From: Blautia sp.
Lineage (GTDB): Bacteria > Bacillota > Clostridia > Lachnospirales > Lachnospiraceae
Direction of reading: 5' to 3'
Assembly: GCA_022764275.1 (NCBI GenBank)
Contig: JALERH010000005.1
Location: 1 to 56,229 of the forward strand
Length of the DNA stretch: 56,229 nt
Shown: piece after piece, positions 18,999 through 27,540 of the stretch
Numbering within the stretch: the first letter of the stretch is position 1
Layout of the letters: the number at the start of each line of letters is the position of its first letter
The notes under the pieces: model-generated
What the model saw: the letters and a program-made list of their open reading frames with translations, nothing else
What the model was told of the DNA's origin: nothing
The model's database searches: none
Position numbers and translations under genes: made by a program

Positions 18999-20063
18999 TT
19001 ATTTTAACTGATCCTCTGTATAGTATCCGGAATCAACAAGCATTTCTTTGTAGTTGTCTACGGTTACTGCAACCGGCTCGCAAAGGTAAGACGGGATAAC
19101 GCCTGTGCCATTGTCATAAGTTTCGGTATCGTTTACAGGAGCTTCGCCGCCCTGCATGATAGCGTCAACCATTTCAACAACCTTGGATGCAAGTGTACGT
19201 GTATCTTTGAATACGGACATAGCCTGTTTGCCGTTGATGATGTTTGGCATATTTGCGATATCGCAGTCCTGACCGGTGATGATCGGATATTCTCCAGTGT
19301 AGTTTGCGTCCAGAGCGTTCTCTACGCCAAGTGCAGTGGAGTCGTTGGAAGCAAGAACTGCGTCAAGGTTTGTTCCATCAGCATAGAAGGAAGAAAGAAT
19401 GTTTTCAAATCTTGCCTGTGCTGTCTCTGTTGCCCAGTTTGCAGTAGCAACTTCTTCTTTTGTCATCTGTCCGGAAGGAACCACCAGTTTTCCAGCATCG
19501 ATATAAGGCTGAAGAACATCCATAGCGCCGCCGAAGAAGAAGTTTACGTTATTGTCGCCAGGGTCACCTGTTACGAACTCGATGTTGAACGGTCCGTCCT
19601 GATTGTCAAGATCCAGAGCGTCTACAAGGAACTGGCCCTGTGTTTTTCCAACCAGATAGTTATCGAATGTTGCATAATAGGAAACAGCATCTGTGTTCAT
19701 GATCAGACGGTCATAAGCAATAACCGGAATGTTTGCTTCTTTTGCCTGTGCAAGAACAGTTCCAAGAGAATCGCCTTCGATGGAAGCGATAACCAGGAGC
19801 TGGTCACCGTTTGCGATCATATTCTCAACCTGAGCAACCTGTGTAGCTACATCGTTTCCAGCGTACTGAAGGTCTACCTCATAGCCTTTTGCTTCCAGTT
19901 CTTTCTTCATGTTCTCGCCGTCCTGGTTCCATCTCTGGAGATCCTGTGTCGGCATTGCAACTCCGATCAGTCCTTTGCTTTCAGCCTTAACTGCTACAGG
20001 AGCCACGATCATACCTGCTACCATAGATGCGCAAAGAGTTGCTGCAAAAAGTTTTCTTTTCAT
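18999..20063 (-). CDS. chvE: Monosaccharide ABC transporter substrate-binding protein (ChvE-like)
   Basis: 354 residues of the Peripla_BP_4 fold. After a signal peptide (residues 1 to about 27, ending VAVKA-ES) the sequence GLIGVAMPTQDLQRW and later VIAYDRLIMNTDAVSYYATFD and SNDSTALGV match the ChvE/multiple-monosaccharide branch. These bind arabinose, galactose, glucose, xylose or fucose; the exact ligand is not fixed. No lipobox Cys is visible at the predicted cleavage site, which is unusual for a Gram-positive binding protein. It is the first gene of the transporter operon and is followed by a GC-rich hairpin. Confidence 0.92.
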   Translation of the reverse strand: MKRKLFAATLCASMVAGMIVAPVAVKAESKGLIGVAMPTQDLQRWNQDGENMKKELEAKGYEVDLQYAGNDVATQVAQVENMIANGDQLLVIASIEGDSLGTVLAQAKEANIPVIAYDRLIMNTDAVSYYATFDNYLVGKTQGQFLVDALDLDNQDGPFNIEFVTGDPGDNNVNFFFGGAMDVLQPYIDAGKLVVPSGQMTKEEVATANWATETAQARFENILSSFYADGTNLDAVLASNDSTALGVENALDANYTGEYPIITGQDCDIANMPNIINGKQAMSVFKDTRTLASKVVEMVDAIMQGGEAPVNDTETYDNGTGVIPSYLCEPVAVTVDNYKEMLVDSGYYTEDQLK

Positions 20064-20120
20064 TTGGAAATCCTCCCTTTCTTTTTGTACCTCGGTGGTA
20101 CATTCCTTTTTGATGATAGA

Positions 20121-20129
20121 ATCATAACA
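20121..20129 (-). promoter_or_regulatory. Possible promoter of the transporter operon
   Basis: TGTTATGAT on the minus strand is a possible extended -10 about 58 bases before the binding-protein gene. No -35 fits, as expected if the AraC-type regulator encoded upstream must activate it. A small inverted repeat GTACC-N5-GGTAC (20087-20101) lies in the presumed leader. Confidence 0.35.
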
Positions 20130-20180
20130 CCTAAGATACAGGATTTAGTTGCCAACTTACCGTACATTTTTCAGAAATGC

Positions 20181-20212
20181 AAAAAATGTCCTGCCAGGAG
20201 CAAGACATTTTT
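20181..20212. terminator. Terminator between sensory operon and transporter operon
   Basis: Stem AATGTCCTGC/GCAAGACATT (arms around 20185-20194 and 20200-20209; one wobble) is followed on the minus strand by TTTTTTGC. T residues on the other side suggest it works in both directions. It separates the lipoprotein gene from the ABC operon. Confidence 0.78.
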
Positions 20213-20271
20213 GCAACAAGAATTTCCTATTGACTTTTTGTTCAAGTTATATAATTATACTTTGTCTTCTG

Positions 20272-21324
20272 TCATTTTTTTGGTACATTAAGATAAACAT
20301 CTTCTTCCGAATGAACCCCTGCATCCACAATGATCTCATCCATGTTGTCTTTGGTAACGGCAATGGGCTGTATCATAAAAAACGGAATCTCGCCGGTTCC
20401 ATCCATAATGCTGCTGTATACCCGGTCGAGTTTTTCTCCCTTTGCCATCCTTACCGCATACCTTGCAGCTGCTTTCGCAAGGATTTCCACGGACTTAAAT
20501 GCCGTCATAGTCTGTGTTCCTTCCACAATCCTCTGGCAGGCTGCCAGGTCACCGTCCTGTCCCACAACCTTCACTTTTCCTGCAAGTCTATGCTCTGAGA
20601 GAACCCTCACCACCTGAGAAGCTATATCATCGTTTCCACACATGACTCCCTTTACATCCGGATATTTTTTCAGGGCTTCTTCCATATAATCCACAGCCTG
20701 CTCTGCAATCCATCCGTCACAGTTTGCCTTGTAAACAACCTTTAAATTGCTGTCCTTTATTTCTTCCTCAAATCCCTTTCGCACAACCTGTACATTGCTG
20801 TCTTCCTCTGACCCCTGTATCATAAAAATCTCTCCGCCTTCCGGAATGTTTTTTTTCAGGGACTGCCCCATCAGAGTTCCTACTCTTTCATTATTAAAAG
20901 AGACATACAGATCTGTTCCTGCATTTAAGATCAGACGGTCATAAGAAATGGTTTTGATTCCCTTGTCTTTTGCAGCTCTCATAATATCGGAAAGCTCACT
21001 GCAGTCCCCTGCGATCACAACAAGTACATCCACACTCTTGTCAATGAGGTACTGAATCTGGGAGATCTGCTCCTTTACACTGCCGTTTGCATTCTGTACA
21101 TTCACCTCTGCCCCCAGTTTTTTCGCCGTGGCTACAAACACATCCCTGTCCCGTATCCACCGCTCGATCACAAAAGAATCACAGCTTAAACCGATTTTTA
21201 CCGTTCTCTCCTTTTCCTCTTCCGTCTCCGCCGACAACTGTTTTGTCTCCTTCTGAGCAGTGCTGCAGCTGCACATCAGAAAAAGCATGCACAAAGCCAG
21301 GAATATACTTATCCATTTTTTCAT
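20272..21324 (-). CDS. Sugar-binding lipoprotein (XylF/XylFII-like) of the sensory operon
   Basis: 350 residues from ATG 21322-21324, one base after the TGA of the regulator gene; the frame extends 33 codons into that gene but lacks a signal there. The N-terminus is a lipoprotein signal ending LMCSCSTAQ with candidate lipid-bearing Cys near residue 20. The body is a Peripla_BP_4 domain (IGLSCDSFVIERWIRD, ISYDRLILNAGTDLYVSFN, GNDDIASQVV, GQDGDLAACQ) like D-xylose binding proteins. In Clostridium beijerinckii a XylF-type protein (XylFII) acts with LytS/YesN to sense xylose; by analogy this may be a sensor rather than a transport subunit. The two possibilities are not separated by sequence. Confidence 0.85.
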   Translation of the reverse strand: MKKWISIFLALCMLFLMCSCSTAQKETKQLSAETEEEKERTVKIGLSCDSFVIERWIRDRDVFVATAKKLGAEVNVQNANGSVKEQISQIQYLIDKSVDVLVVIAGDCSELSDIMRAAKDKGIKTISYDRLILNAGTDLYVSFNNERVGTLMGQSLKKNIPEGGEIFMIQGSEEDSNVQVVRKGFEEEIKDSNLKVVYKANCDGWIAEQAVDYMEEALKKYPDVKGVMCGNDDIASQVVRVLSEHRLAGKVKVVGQDGDLAACQRIVEGTQTMTAFKSVEILAKAAARYAVRMAKGEKLDRVYSSIMDGTGEIPFFMIQPIAVTKDNMDEIIVDAGVHSEEDVYLNVPKK

Positions 21325-21325
21325 T

Positions 21326-22921
21326 TCATCCCAACCTTTCTCTGTACTCACTGGGGGTAACTCCTTCATATTTCTTAAAGATACGGCTGAAATAATTGGG
21401 GTCACTGTAGCCGCACATCGCACATATTTCCTTAATGCTGTATTTCTGATCCTTCAAAAGCTGCCGCGCTTTCTGCATTCTTGTCCGTGTAAGGTACTCA
21501 ATGAAATTTTCCCCCTGCTCCTGTTTGAAAAGCTTACTGAAATAATAGGGACTGATATCCACCATCCTGGATACTTCATCCAGGGAAATATCCTTCTGAT
21601 AGTTCTGGTCAATATATGCTTTTGCCCTGGCAACCACGGATTCTGATTCCTTTTCCTTGAAGGTTGCCATACCATGGCATACGACCTCTGTCTTATCTAA
21701 AATCCATTTTCTCATTTCCTCATAATCCCTGCAGTCATGAATCTCCTTGAGATAATTGTCACGATAACGGAATCCGTATTTCACGCCGCCTTTAAAAAAT
21801 GCCCGGTATTCAGCCTGCATGACCAGCTCCAGGACTTTTATCTCAATGCTGTCGCGGCAATCGCTGTAATTCTCCAGCATCCAGTCAAAAAAACGGTTTA
21901 CTGCGTCAGAGGCTCCTGCAAGATCAGCCTCCATAGTACGCTGATAATAACGGTTTTCCAAGTCCAGCGGATATTCTCCGTCATATTCCTGAGTCCTTGG
22001 AATATCATTGATATGAACCACATGGCTGTCTCCTTCGCGCAATGCCCGCAATGCTTCCGTATAGGATTCTTTTACATTATCAAGGGGCTGGACTCTTCCG
22101 ATTCCACCCCGGAATTTACTGTCGATCCGGCTTTCCAGCTTGTGTATCAGATTTCTCATCCTTGTCAGGATTTCCACCCTCTCTTCGTATTCCACCATTT
22201 TCGTCTCATGCGGTACCAAAACCACGATACGGTTTCCCATGACAGGCCCTACCAGGCAGTCAAAAAAGCCTTTTGTGATTTCCCGGAATTCGGGATAAAA
22301 CCGGCTTGCCCGGACACTTGCCCCTACTGCATTTGTAAGAATTCCGTTTTCCACGTTGTCTCCAAATTCCAGAACCGCCATAAATGCGTACTCTTTTTCA
22401 ATGTTCAGAAGTTCCCGGTAGTTATCCTGATATGTATGAAAATCATCCTGAAGGAGCAGATTATAAATATATCCGGATTCGATAATGGGAATGATCGTTT
22501 CCAGCTTTTCTCTTATCTTCAGATCATCGCTGCGCTTCTGGCGCGTTTCATCCACCTGGCTCATCGCCTTCATGCAGACTTCAAGAATTTTTTTCTTATT
22601 CACCGGTTTTGTAAGGTATTCCATTACGCCCAGATTGATTGCCTCCTGCGCATAATGAAATTTGTCATATGCAGATATGACGATAAAAATCATGCTGTTG
22701 TTGTGCTTCCGGATTTCCTTCATCGCCTGGATACCGCTCAGGCCAGGCATCTGTATATCCACAAACGCGATATCCGGCCGGAAAGCCTCTGCCTGTTCCA
22801 CAACTGCACGTCCGGATTTTGCGCAGACGATCTCGCACTCGCTTCCAAAATTGCTGTTAATGATGTTTTTCAATGACTCCAGCATAATGCCTTCATCATC
22901 AGCCAGTAAAATTCGATACAT
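21326..22921 (-). CDS. YesN-type response regulator with AraC DNA-binding domain
   Basis: 531 residues. The N-terminal receiver has LLADDEG, phosphoacceptor Asp in IAFVDIQMPGLSG (about residue 56) and Lys in YLTKPVNK. A long middle region of about 250 residues separates it from a C-terminal AraC/XylS double helix-turn-helix (SLDEVSRMVDISPYYFSKLF, IKEICAMCGYSDPNYFSRIF). This is the usual partner of LytS/YesM kinases in sugar sensing. The ATG has AAGGAAGGAAAGAGG upstream. It probably activates the transporter operon at 20063-16176; that is inference. Confidence 0.95.
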   Translation of the reverse strand: MYRILLADDEGIMLESLKNIINSNFGSECEIVCAKSGRAVVEQAEAFRPDIAFVDIQMPGLSGIQAMKEIRKHNNSMIFIVISAYDKFHYAQEAINLGVMEYLTKPVNKKKILEVCMKAMSQVDETRQKRSDDLKIREKLETIIPIIESGYIYNLLLQDDFHTYQDNYRELLNIEKEYAFMAVLEFGDNVENGILTNAVGASVRASRFYPEFREITKGFFDCLVGPVMGNRIVVLVPHETKMVEYEERVEILTRMRNLIHKLESRIDSKFRGGIGRVQPLDNVKESYTEALRALREGDSHVVHINDIPRTQEYDGEYPLDLENRYYQRTMEADLAGASDAVNRFFDWMLENYSDCRDSIEIKVLELVMQAEYRAFFKGGVKYGFRYRDNYLKEIHDCRDYEEMRKWILDKTEVVCHGMATFKEKESESVVARAKAYIDQNYQKDISLDEVSRMVDISPYYFSKLFKQEQGENFIEYLTRTRMQKARQLLKDQKYSIKEICAMCGYSDPNYFSRIFKKYEGVTPSEYRERLG

Positions 22922-22935
22922 TCCTCTTTCCTTCC

Positions 22936-24429
22936 TTAATTAAAATCAACGGGAATCATGATTGTCACTTCCGTTCCCTGATTTTCTCCCGGACTATAGA
23001 TTGTCAGGAGATCTTTCTGTTTGTAATACAGCTCCAGCCTGCTGATCACGTTATTCATGCCGATTCCCGTAGAATCCCCGGGAGTATCCTCACTCTGAAT
23101 CTCTCCGTTCAGGATCTGCCGGATCCGCTTTGGACTGATTCCTTTTCCATTGTCTTTTACGCTGATTCGGATAAATCCTCCTTTCTGTTTCACTTCCAGG
23201 TGGATTTTCCCCTCCCAGTCGATATTGCGGATTCCATGATTGACCGCATTTTCCACGATCGGCTGCAGAATCATGCTGGGAACCTTGTATTCCAGAACTG
23301 TTTCATCCACATCCGTGGTGTAATGAATATCCCCTGCAAACCGGACATTCAGAATATATATGTAATTTTCCACTGCCTCTACTTCTTCCTGAAGAGTAGC
23401 GGCCTCGCTTCCTTTTTTCACATTGTACCGGAAAAATTCTGCCATACGTTCCACGAAAATACACGTTTTTTCCGCGTCCTCCATCATGGCAAGCTGTGCA
23501 CCTGCGTTCAGTGAATTAAAAAGGAAATGCGGATTGATCTGGGACTGCAGGTATTTCAGCTGTGCTTCCTTGAGATGTGCTTCCATTAAAAGCTCCCTCT
23601 CCATCATTTCCTGCTCTTTTTCCATGTTTTCTCTGGTAAGCTTCATATACTCTTTCAGACTGGAAACCATGGTGTTAAATGCTCTTGTCACCACGCCCAC
23701 CTCATCCTGTGCGTCGGTCGGAGGCATTTTTACATTAAAGTTTCCCTGTCCTACCAGATTGGCCGTGGCAGCAAGTCCAGTCAGAGGCGATATCACTCCT
23801 TTTACCATCAAAAACAGCATGATGATACAGACGCTCATCATCAGGACCAGGACCACAGAGCTGACCACTTCCAGATAATGTATGGCGCCCTGCAGAGCGC
23901 GGTAACTGGCGGTATTGTTTTTAAACTGCTGCACATTCAGCTGTGAAATATAAGAATTCAGATAGCGGTACATCTGGAGAGATTCCGCATAATAGGATTT
24001 ATATTTTTCTACGTTCCTTCCTCTCTTGGCAAGCACCGTTTCCGCTGTATAATCCAGATAGGTTTCCGACATTTTCCGGATATTTTTTTCCAGAAGCTTC
24101 ACCGGATTATCCATGATTTTATCATTTAGTTTTTCCATCATCCCTCTGTACTTTTCTTCATAACGGTAATAATCCTCCAGAGAGTCTGATGTTTTTACAG
24201 TCAGATAACTGTACATCCCTGTCTGAACCGCTTCCAGAGATTCTGCCAGCTCTGTCAGGTCCACGTTACTGGCGTAAATCATATCCAGCTTCTGCATGGT
24301 TTTATTCACCTGCCAGTACATTATCATGTTGGTTCCGAACAAAATTACTGCTACAAGCCCTACCTGTGCCAGAACCTTCATTGCCAGCGGGAGGTCTTTC
24401 CACCGGAGTTTTCTTTTCTTTTTTGTCAT
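22936..24429 (-). CDS. LytS/YesM-family sensor histidine kinase
   Basis: 497 residues. Membrane helices lie at about 15-38 and 187-210, flanking an all-helical extracytoplasmic region with no recognisable Cache domain, as expected for a kinase that listens to a separate binding protein. HAMP (about 211-265) leads through a coiled coil to the His_kinase motif QINPHFLFNSLNAG with His301, then an HATPase domain (PIVENAVNHGI, DNGKGI, TGIGMNNV). It lies 13 bases after the membrane-anchored binding protein and 14 before the regulator gene. Confidence 0.94.
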   Translation of the reverse strand: MTKKKRKLRWKDLPLAMKVLAQVGLVAVILFGTNMIMYWQVNKTMQKLDMIYASNVDLTELAESLEAVQTGMYSYLTVKTSDSLEDYYRYEEKYRGMMEKLNDKIMDNPVKLLEKNIRKMSETYLDYTAETVLAKRGRNVEKYKSYYAESLQMYRYLNSYISQLNVQQFKNNTASYRALQGAIHYLEVVSSVVLVLMMSVCIIMLFLMVKGVISPLTGLAATANLVGQGNFNVKMPPTDAQDEVGVVTRAFNTMVSSLKEYMKLTRENMEKEQEMMERELLMEAHLKEAQLKYLQSQINPHFLFNSLNAGAQLAMMEDAEKTCIFVERMAEFFRYNVKKGSEAATLQEEVEAVENYIYILNVRFAGDIHYTTDVDETVLEYKVPSMILQPIVENAVNHGIRNIDWEGKIHLEVKQKGGFIRISVKDNGKGISPKRIRQILNGEIQSEDTPGDSTGIGMNNVISRLELYYKQKDLLTIYSPGENQGTEVTIMIPVDFN

Positions 24430-24442
24430 ATCCGTACTCCTG

Positions 24443-25438
24443 CTATTTACTGCTTTCTTCGGTGATTACATTCAGATCCACCGTATAATAGGAATTTGTC
24501 CTTCCAACTTCCCAGTACTCCGTAAGTGCCCCGATGCTGTATGTACCGATCTGTTCCACATCCATGCTGATCGTCACCGGAATCAGGCCTTTTCCAACGG
24601 CATCCATGATCGTTTTGGAGGTATAATAGCCGACAATCTTAACTTCACCCACCATGTTATAGTCGATCAAAGCCTGATATGCACATTCCGTGGTAACTTC
24701 ATCCAGACAGACCAGTATCTGCGGCGGACCCTCTTCCGCCTGGAAAATACTCCTGATTTCCTCCTCCGTGTCAAACTGGCTCTGAAATAGAATATTTCGG
24801 GACTGTATTTTTATTTCATTCTCACATCCTGTATTCTTTATGGCACTGTTGATCTGAGCGTAAAGCTGATTCTGCCCAAGCTCCTGCTCCCGGTTCAGCA
24901 GTATCATCACTCTTTCCGTATCCGAATCCACCAGCTTCGCCACCAGAGCGCCATATTCCTGACCGAGCTGATAATCATTGATTCCCACAAATGACTGGCG
25001 CAGGCTCTTCGGCGCATCATTGACGATCGTCACCACCGGAATTCCTTTTCCTACAGCCTCATCAATCTTTTCCTGGAGACCACTTTCTCCGTTATATTCC
25101 AGGATAATGCCATCCACCTGTGCTGCAATGCTCATATCCATATAATCAGATTTGCTGAAATCATCCGCGCTCTCGATTCCCTTTATTTCCAGTATTGCAT
25201 CATTTTTCAATGCTTCTTCCCTGGCATTTTCGTAGACAGCATTCCAGAAAGTAAGATTTCTTTTATCCACGATCATTTCATAATGATGCTGATAAACATG
25301 GCTTGCTTCATCCGCTGAAACACCTGCGTTTTTCATGATTTTACCATAATAGGAAGTTACCAGCACGATAAAAAGTCCTACAATTGTCATGGAAATAAGT
25401 AGCAGCCAGATTTCTTTGCTCATCTGTTTCTTTTTCAT
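24443..25438 (-). CDS. Membrane-anchored periplasmic-binding-protein-like sensor
   Basis: 331 residues. One N-terminal helix (about 10-30, WLLLISMTIVGLFIVLVTSY) has no lipobox or clear signal-peptidase site, so it is likely an uncleaved anchor. The rest has a type-1 periplasmic binding fold (AAQVDGIILEYN, GIPVVTIVNDAP, VGINDYQLGQEYG, VCLDEVTTECAYQAL, GYYTSKTIMDAV). It is the first gene of the sensory operon, before the kinase. By analogy with binding-protein-assisted LytS/YesM systems it probably presents the ligand state to the kinase. The ligand is unknown. Confidence 0.85.
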   Translation of the reverse strand: MKKKQMSKEIWLLLISMTIVGLFIVLVTSYYGKIMKNAGVSADEASHVYQHHYEMIVDKRNLTFWNAVYENAREEALKNDAILEIKGIESADDFSKSDYMDMSIAAQVDGIILEYNGESGLQEKIDEAVGKGIPVVTIVNDAPKSLRQSFVGINDYQLGQEYGALVAKLVDSDTERVMILLNREQELGQNQLYAQINSAIKNTGCENEIKIQSRNILFQSQFDTEEEIRSIFQAEEGPPQILVCLDEVTTECAYQALIDYNMVGEVKIVGYYTSKTIMDAVGKGLIPVTISMDVEQIGTYSIGALTEYWEVGRTNSYYTVDLNVITEESSK

Positions 25439-25480
25439 CTTTTATGCCTTTCTGCATGATTCGACGTATGTAATATTGTT

Positions 25481-25486
25481 ATTATA
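25481..25486 (-). promoter_or_regulatory. -10 element of the sugar-sensing operon
   Basis: A perfect TATAAT on the minus strand lies 43 bases before the anchored binding-protein gene. The -35 position falls in a T/C-rich run without a good match. Confidence 0.5.
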
Positions 25487-25502
25487 CCAAAAAACAGAAA
25501 GA

Positions 25503-25544
25503 AAAAGAATGGAATATTTGTACAAAAATACCATCAAATATTCC
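25503..25544 (-). terminator. sigG terminator
   Basis: A perfect 10-bp stem GGAATATTTG/CAAATATTCC (25511-25520 and 25535-25544) is followed on the minus strand by ATTCTTTTTCTTTC. It lies 18 bases after the sigG stop. The stem is AT-rich, so efficiency is uncertain. Confidence 0.6.
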
Positions 25545-25562
25545 ACTCTCTGACTTATGACA

Positions 25563-26342
25563 CTATGCTCTCAAATAATTTTTCATGGATTTCAGTGCAT
25601 TTTTCTCCAGGCGGCTGACCTGCGCCTGGGAGATTCCGATTTCCTTTGCCACTTCCATCTGCGTTTTTCCTTCATAAAAGCGCAGCTCGATAATATGTCT
25701 CTCCCTGTCATTCAGGCGTTGCATGGCTTCTCTGAGCGACAGATTTTCAATCCACTGATCTTCCCTGTTTTTCTTATCACTGATCTGATCCATCACATAC
25801 AGGGTATCTCCGCCTTCCGTATACACCGGTTCGAAAAGGCTGACCGGATTCTGGATCGCATCCATGGCATAGACGATCATCTCCTTTTCGATTCCGATTT
25901 CCTCTGCGATTTCCGCAATGGTAGGCTCCTTTAAATGCTGCTTCAGATAGTTTTCCTTTGCATAGATTGCCTTGTAGGCAATGTCCCGCAGCGAACGGCT
26001 GACCCGGATGGAATTGTTGTCACGCAGATACCTCCTGATTTCTCCGATGATCATGGGTACCGCATAAGTGGAAAATTTCACGTTCAGAGTGGTGTCAAAA
26101 TTGTCAATGGCCTTGATCAGCCCGATGCAGCCTATCTGAAACAGATCGTCCACGTTCTCATTGCTGCTCTGAAAACGTTTGATCACGCTTAACACAAGCC
26201 TTAAATTTCCTTTGATGTAAAGTTCTCTGGCTTCTTCGTCCCCCTCCTTGATTCTGCGAAAAAGCTCTTCTTTCTCTTCGGCCTTCAGAACTGGAAGTTT
26301 CGATGTGTTGACTCCGCAAATTTCAACTTTGTTTAGTGCCAT
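25563..26342 (-). CDS. sigG: Forespore sigma factor SigG
   Basis: 259 residues, matching SigG length. The N-terminus KVEICGVNTSKLPVL is a SigG hallmark. Region 2 (NLRLVLSVIKRF, IGCIGLIKAIDNFD, FSTYAVPMIIGEIRRYLRD) and region 4 (LNDRERHIIELRFYEGKTQMEVAKEIGISQAQVSRLEK) are intact. It directs late forespore transcription during sporulation and marks the host as a spore former. AAGGAGG precedes the ATG, and a forespore-type promoter is seen at 26378-26407. sigE and spoIIGA, often beside sigG, are not in the adjacent sequence. Confidence 0.98.
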   Translation of the reverse strand: MALNKVEICGVNTSKLPVLKAEEKEELFRRIKEGDEEARELYIKGNLRLVLSVIKRFQSSNENVDDLFQIGCIGLIKAIDNFDTTLNVKFSTYAVPMIIGEIRRYLRDNNSIRVSRSLRDIAYKAIYAKENYLKQHLKEPTIAEIAEEIGIEKEMIVYAMDAIQNPVSLFEPVYTEGGDTLYVMDQISDKKNREDQWIENLSLREAMQRLNDRERHIIELRFYEGKTQMEVAKEIGISQAQVSRLEKNALKSMKNYLRA

Positions 26343-26377
26343 CTTAAGAATCCTCCTTATCTTCTTTCGTCATTAGA

Positions 26378-26407
26378 AATGATTCTCAGTCGGGAGGATA
26401 AATATAC
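26378..26407 (-). promoter_or_regulatory. Candidate SigF/SigG-type promoter of sigG
   Basis: On the minus strand GTATA (26403-26407) is followed after 15 bases by GAGAATCATT (26378-26387). The -35 fits the forespore consensus (GYWTA/GHATR); the -10 matches the SigF type only partly. The location 36 bases before the start and the known dependence of sigG on SigF/SigG support the assignment. Confidence 0.45.
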
Positions 26408-26420
26408 TTTTTTCGGAAAA

Positions 26421-26455
26421 ATATAAAAAATAAAAGCCCTTGACAGAGTCGGGCT
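26421..26455 (-). terminator. Terminator between the ymxH-like gene and sigG
   Basis: A short stem AGCCC/GGGCT (26435-26439 and 26451-26455) is followed on the minus strand by TTTTATTTTTTATATTTTT. A stronger 12-bp hairpin without a T run (26461-26472 with 26485-26496) lies just upstream on the same strand and may assist. Together they separate the two genes. Confidence 0.5.
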
Positions 26456-26505
26456 GATTCATACACGGCGGATTCCTTCCACACTCCGCCGTGTATAAAT
26501 CCGCC

Positions 26506-26760
26506 TCAGTCTTTGTGAAGGCATTTTTCCTCCTGGATTTCCACCAGGATGATGTCGTCTCCAATCTGGCGGATACATTCCCAGGGGATGATAAACTCGC
26601 TGTCTCTTCCGAAAAAGGTACAGAATTTTCCAGGACCCGGCACGATCAGTGCTGTCAGTCGCCCAGTCACACAGTCGAACTCCACATCTATTGGACACCC
26701 AAGGCTCCGGCAGGTACAGATATTAATAATTTCTTTTTGCTTCAACTCACATACGCGCAT
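26506..26760 (-). CDS. YlmC/YmxH-family sporulation-associated PRC-barrel protein
   Basis: 84 residues. The pattern MRVCELKQKEIINI, GCPIDVEFD, GRLTALIVPGPGKF and DDIILVEI matches the small PRC-barrel YlmC/YmxH family, conserved in spore-forming Firmicutes and commonly near sigG and nrdR. Molecular function is unknown. The family match supports the start at 26760, but no Shine-Dalgarno sequence is seen there. It precedes sigG in transcription order but a terminator intervenes. Confidence 0.85.
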   Translation of the reverse strand: MRVCELKQKEIINICTCRSLGCPIDVEFDCVTGRLTALIVPGPGKFCTFFGRDSEFIIPWECIRQIGDDIILVEIQEEKCLHKD

Positions 26761-26874
26761 AGGAAACCAGCTTTGCGTTCCGCAGCCACGCCTTGGATTT
26801 TTCCGGAAAGCGGCAGGCTACAGACATTTTTTTATTTTTATGCGAAACAGCCATGGAATATGCATAGTGTTTTG

Positions 26875-26904
26875 TTGACACGGTCAGGGAAAATAAAGTA
26901 TAAT
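26875..26904 (+). promoter_or_regulatory. nrdR promoter
   Basis: TTGACA (26875-26880) and TATAAT (26899-26904), both perfect, are separated by 18 bases. They lie about 97 bases before the nrdR GTG start. Confidence 0.85.
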
Positions 26905-27000
26905 TAGTCTATTCTAAATTTATAAGTTTACAGCAGAGATTCTTGTAAAGAGAGTCTTAAATATGGCAGGAAGGGTGCCAGAAAGAAAGGGGAGATTTTC

Positions 27001-27450
27001 GTGAGATGTCCGTATTGTAATCAGGATAACACCAGAGTTGTGGATTCCAGACCTGTGGAGGATACCAATTCCATCCGTCGCCGCAGGCTGTGTGATTCCT
27101 GCGGAAGAAGATTCACCACCTATGAGAAGGTGGAAACCATACCGCTGACCGTCATCAAGAAAAATTTAAACCGTGAGCAGTACAGCCGTACCAAGCTGAT
27201 GGACGGTATCCGCCGTGCCTGCTACAAACGTCCCATCCCCAGCGAGAAGCTTGAGGAAATGATGGACTCTATCGAAGGGGACATTTTTAAGACCGAAGAA
27301 AAGGAAATCTCCAGTACCAAAATAGGTGAAATTGTCATGAATCATTTAAAAGATCTGGACTCCGTGGCTTATGTCCGTTTTGCGTCTGTCTATCGTGAAT
27401 TCAAAGACGTGAGCACCTTTATGGATGAATTAAAGAAATTTATGAACTGA
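27001..27450 (+). CDS. nrdR: Transcriptional repressor NrdR
   Basis: 149 residues. The start is GTG 27001, with AAAGGGGAG upstream. An N-terminal zinc ribbon has CPYC (residues 3-6) and CDSC (31-34), followed by RRFTTYE and an ATP-cone domain (VIKKNLNREQYSRTKLMDGI). NrdR senses ATP/dATP and represses ribonucleotide reductase genes through NrdR boxes. A matching box lies on the promoter of the B12-dependent reductase at 48280-48295 in this window, its likely target. Confidence 0.98.
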   Translation: MRCPYCNQDNTRVVDSRPVEDTNSIRRRRLCDSCGRRFTTYEKVETIPLTVIKKNLNREQYSRTKLMDGIRRACYKRPIPSEKLEEMMDSIEGDIFKTEEKEISSTKIGEIVMNHLKDLDSVAYVRFASVYREFKDVSTFMDELKKFMN

Positions 27451-27540
27451 CCGGTATGTAATGAATTTCCAGTGAAAGCTCTGTCAGAATCAAACAGCAT
27501 ATTCTGGGGTTGGTATATAGAATAGAAGGAGTAAATAAAA

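Noticed and set aside
21737-22876. 379-codon plus-strand frame opposite the YesN-type regulator
   Set aside because: Shadow of the regulator gene, which has all receiver and AraC motifs.
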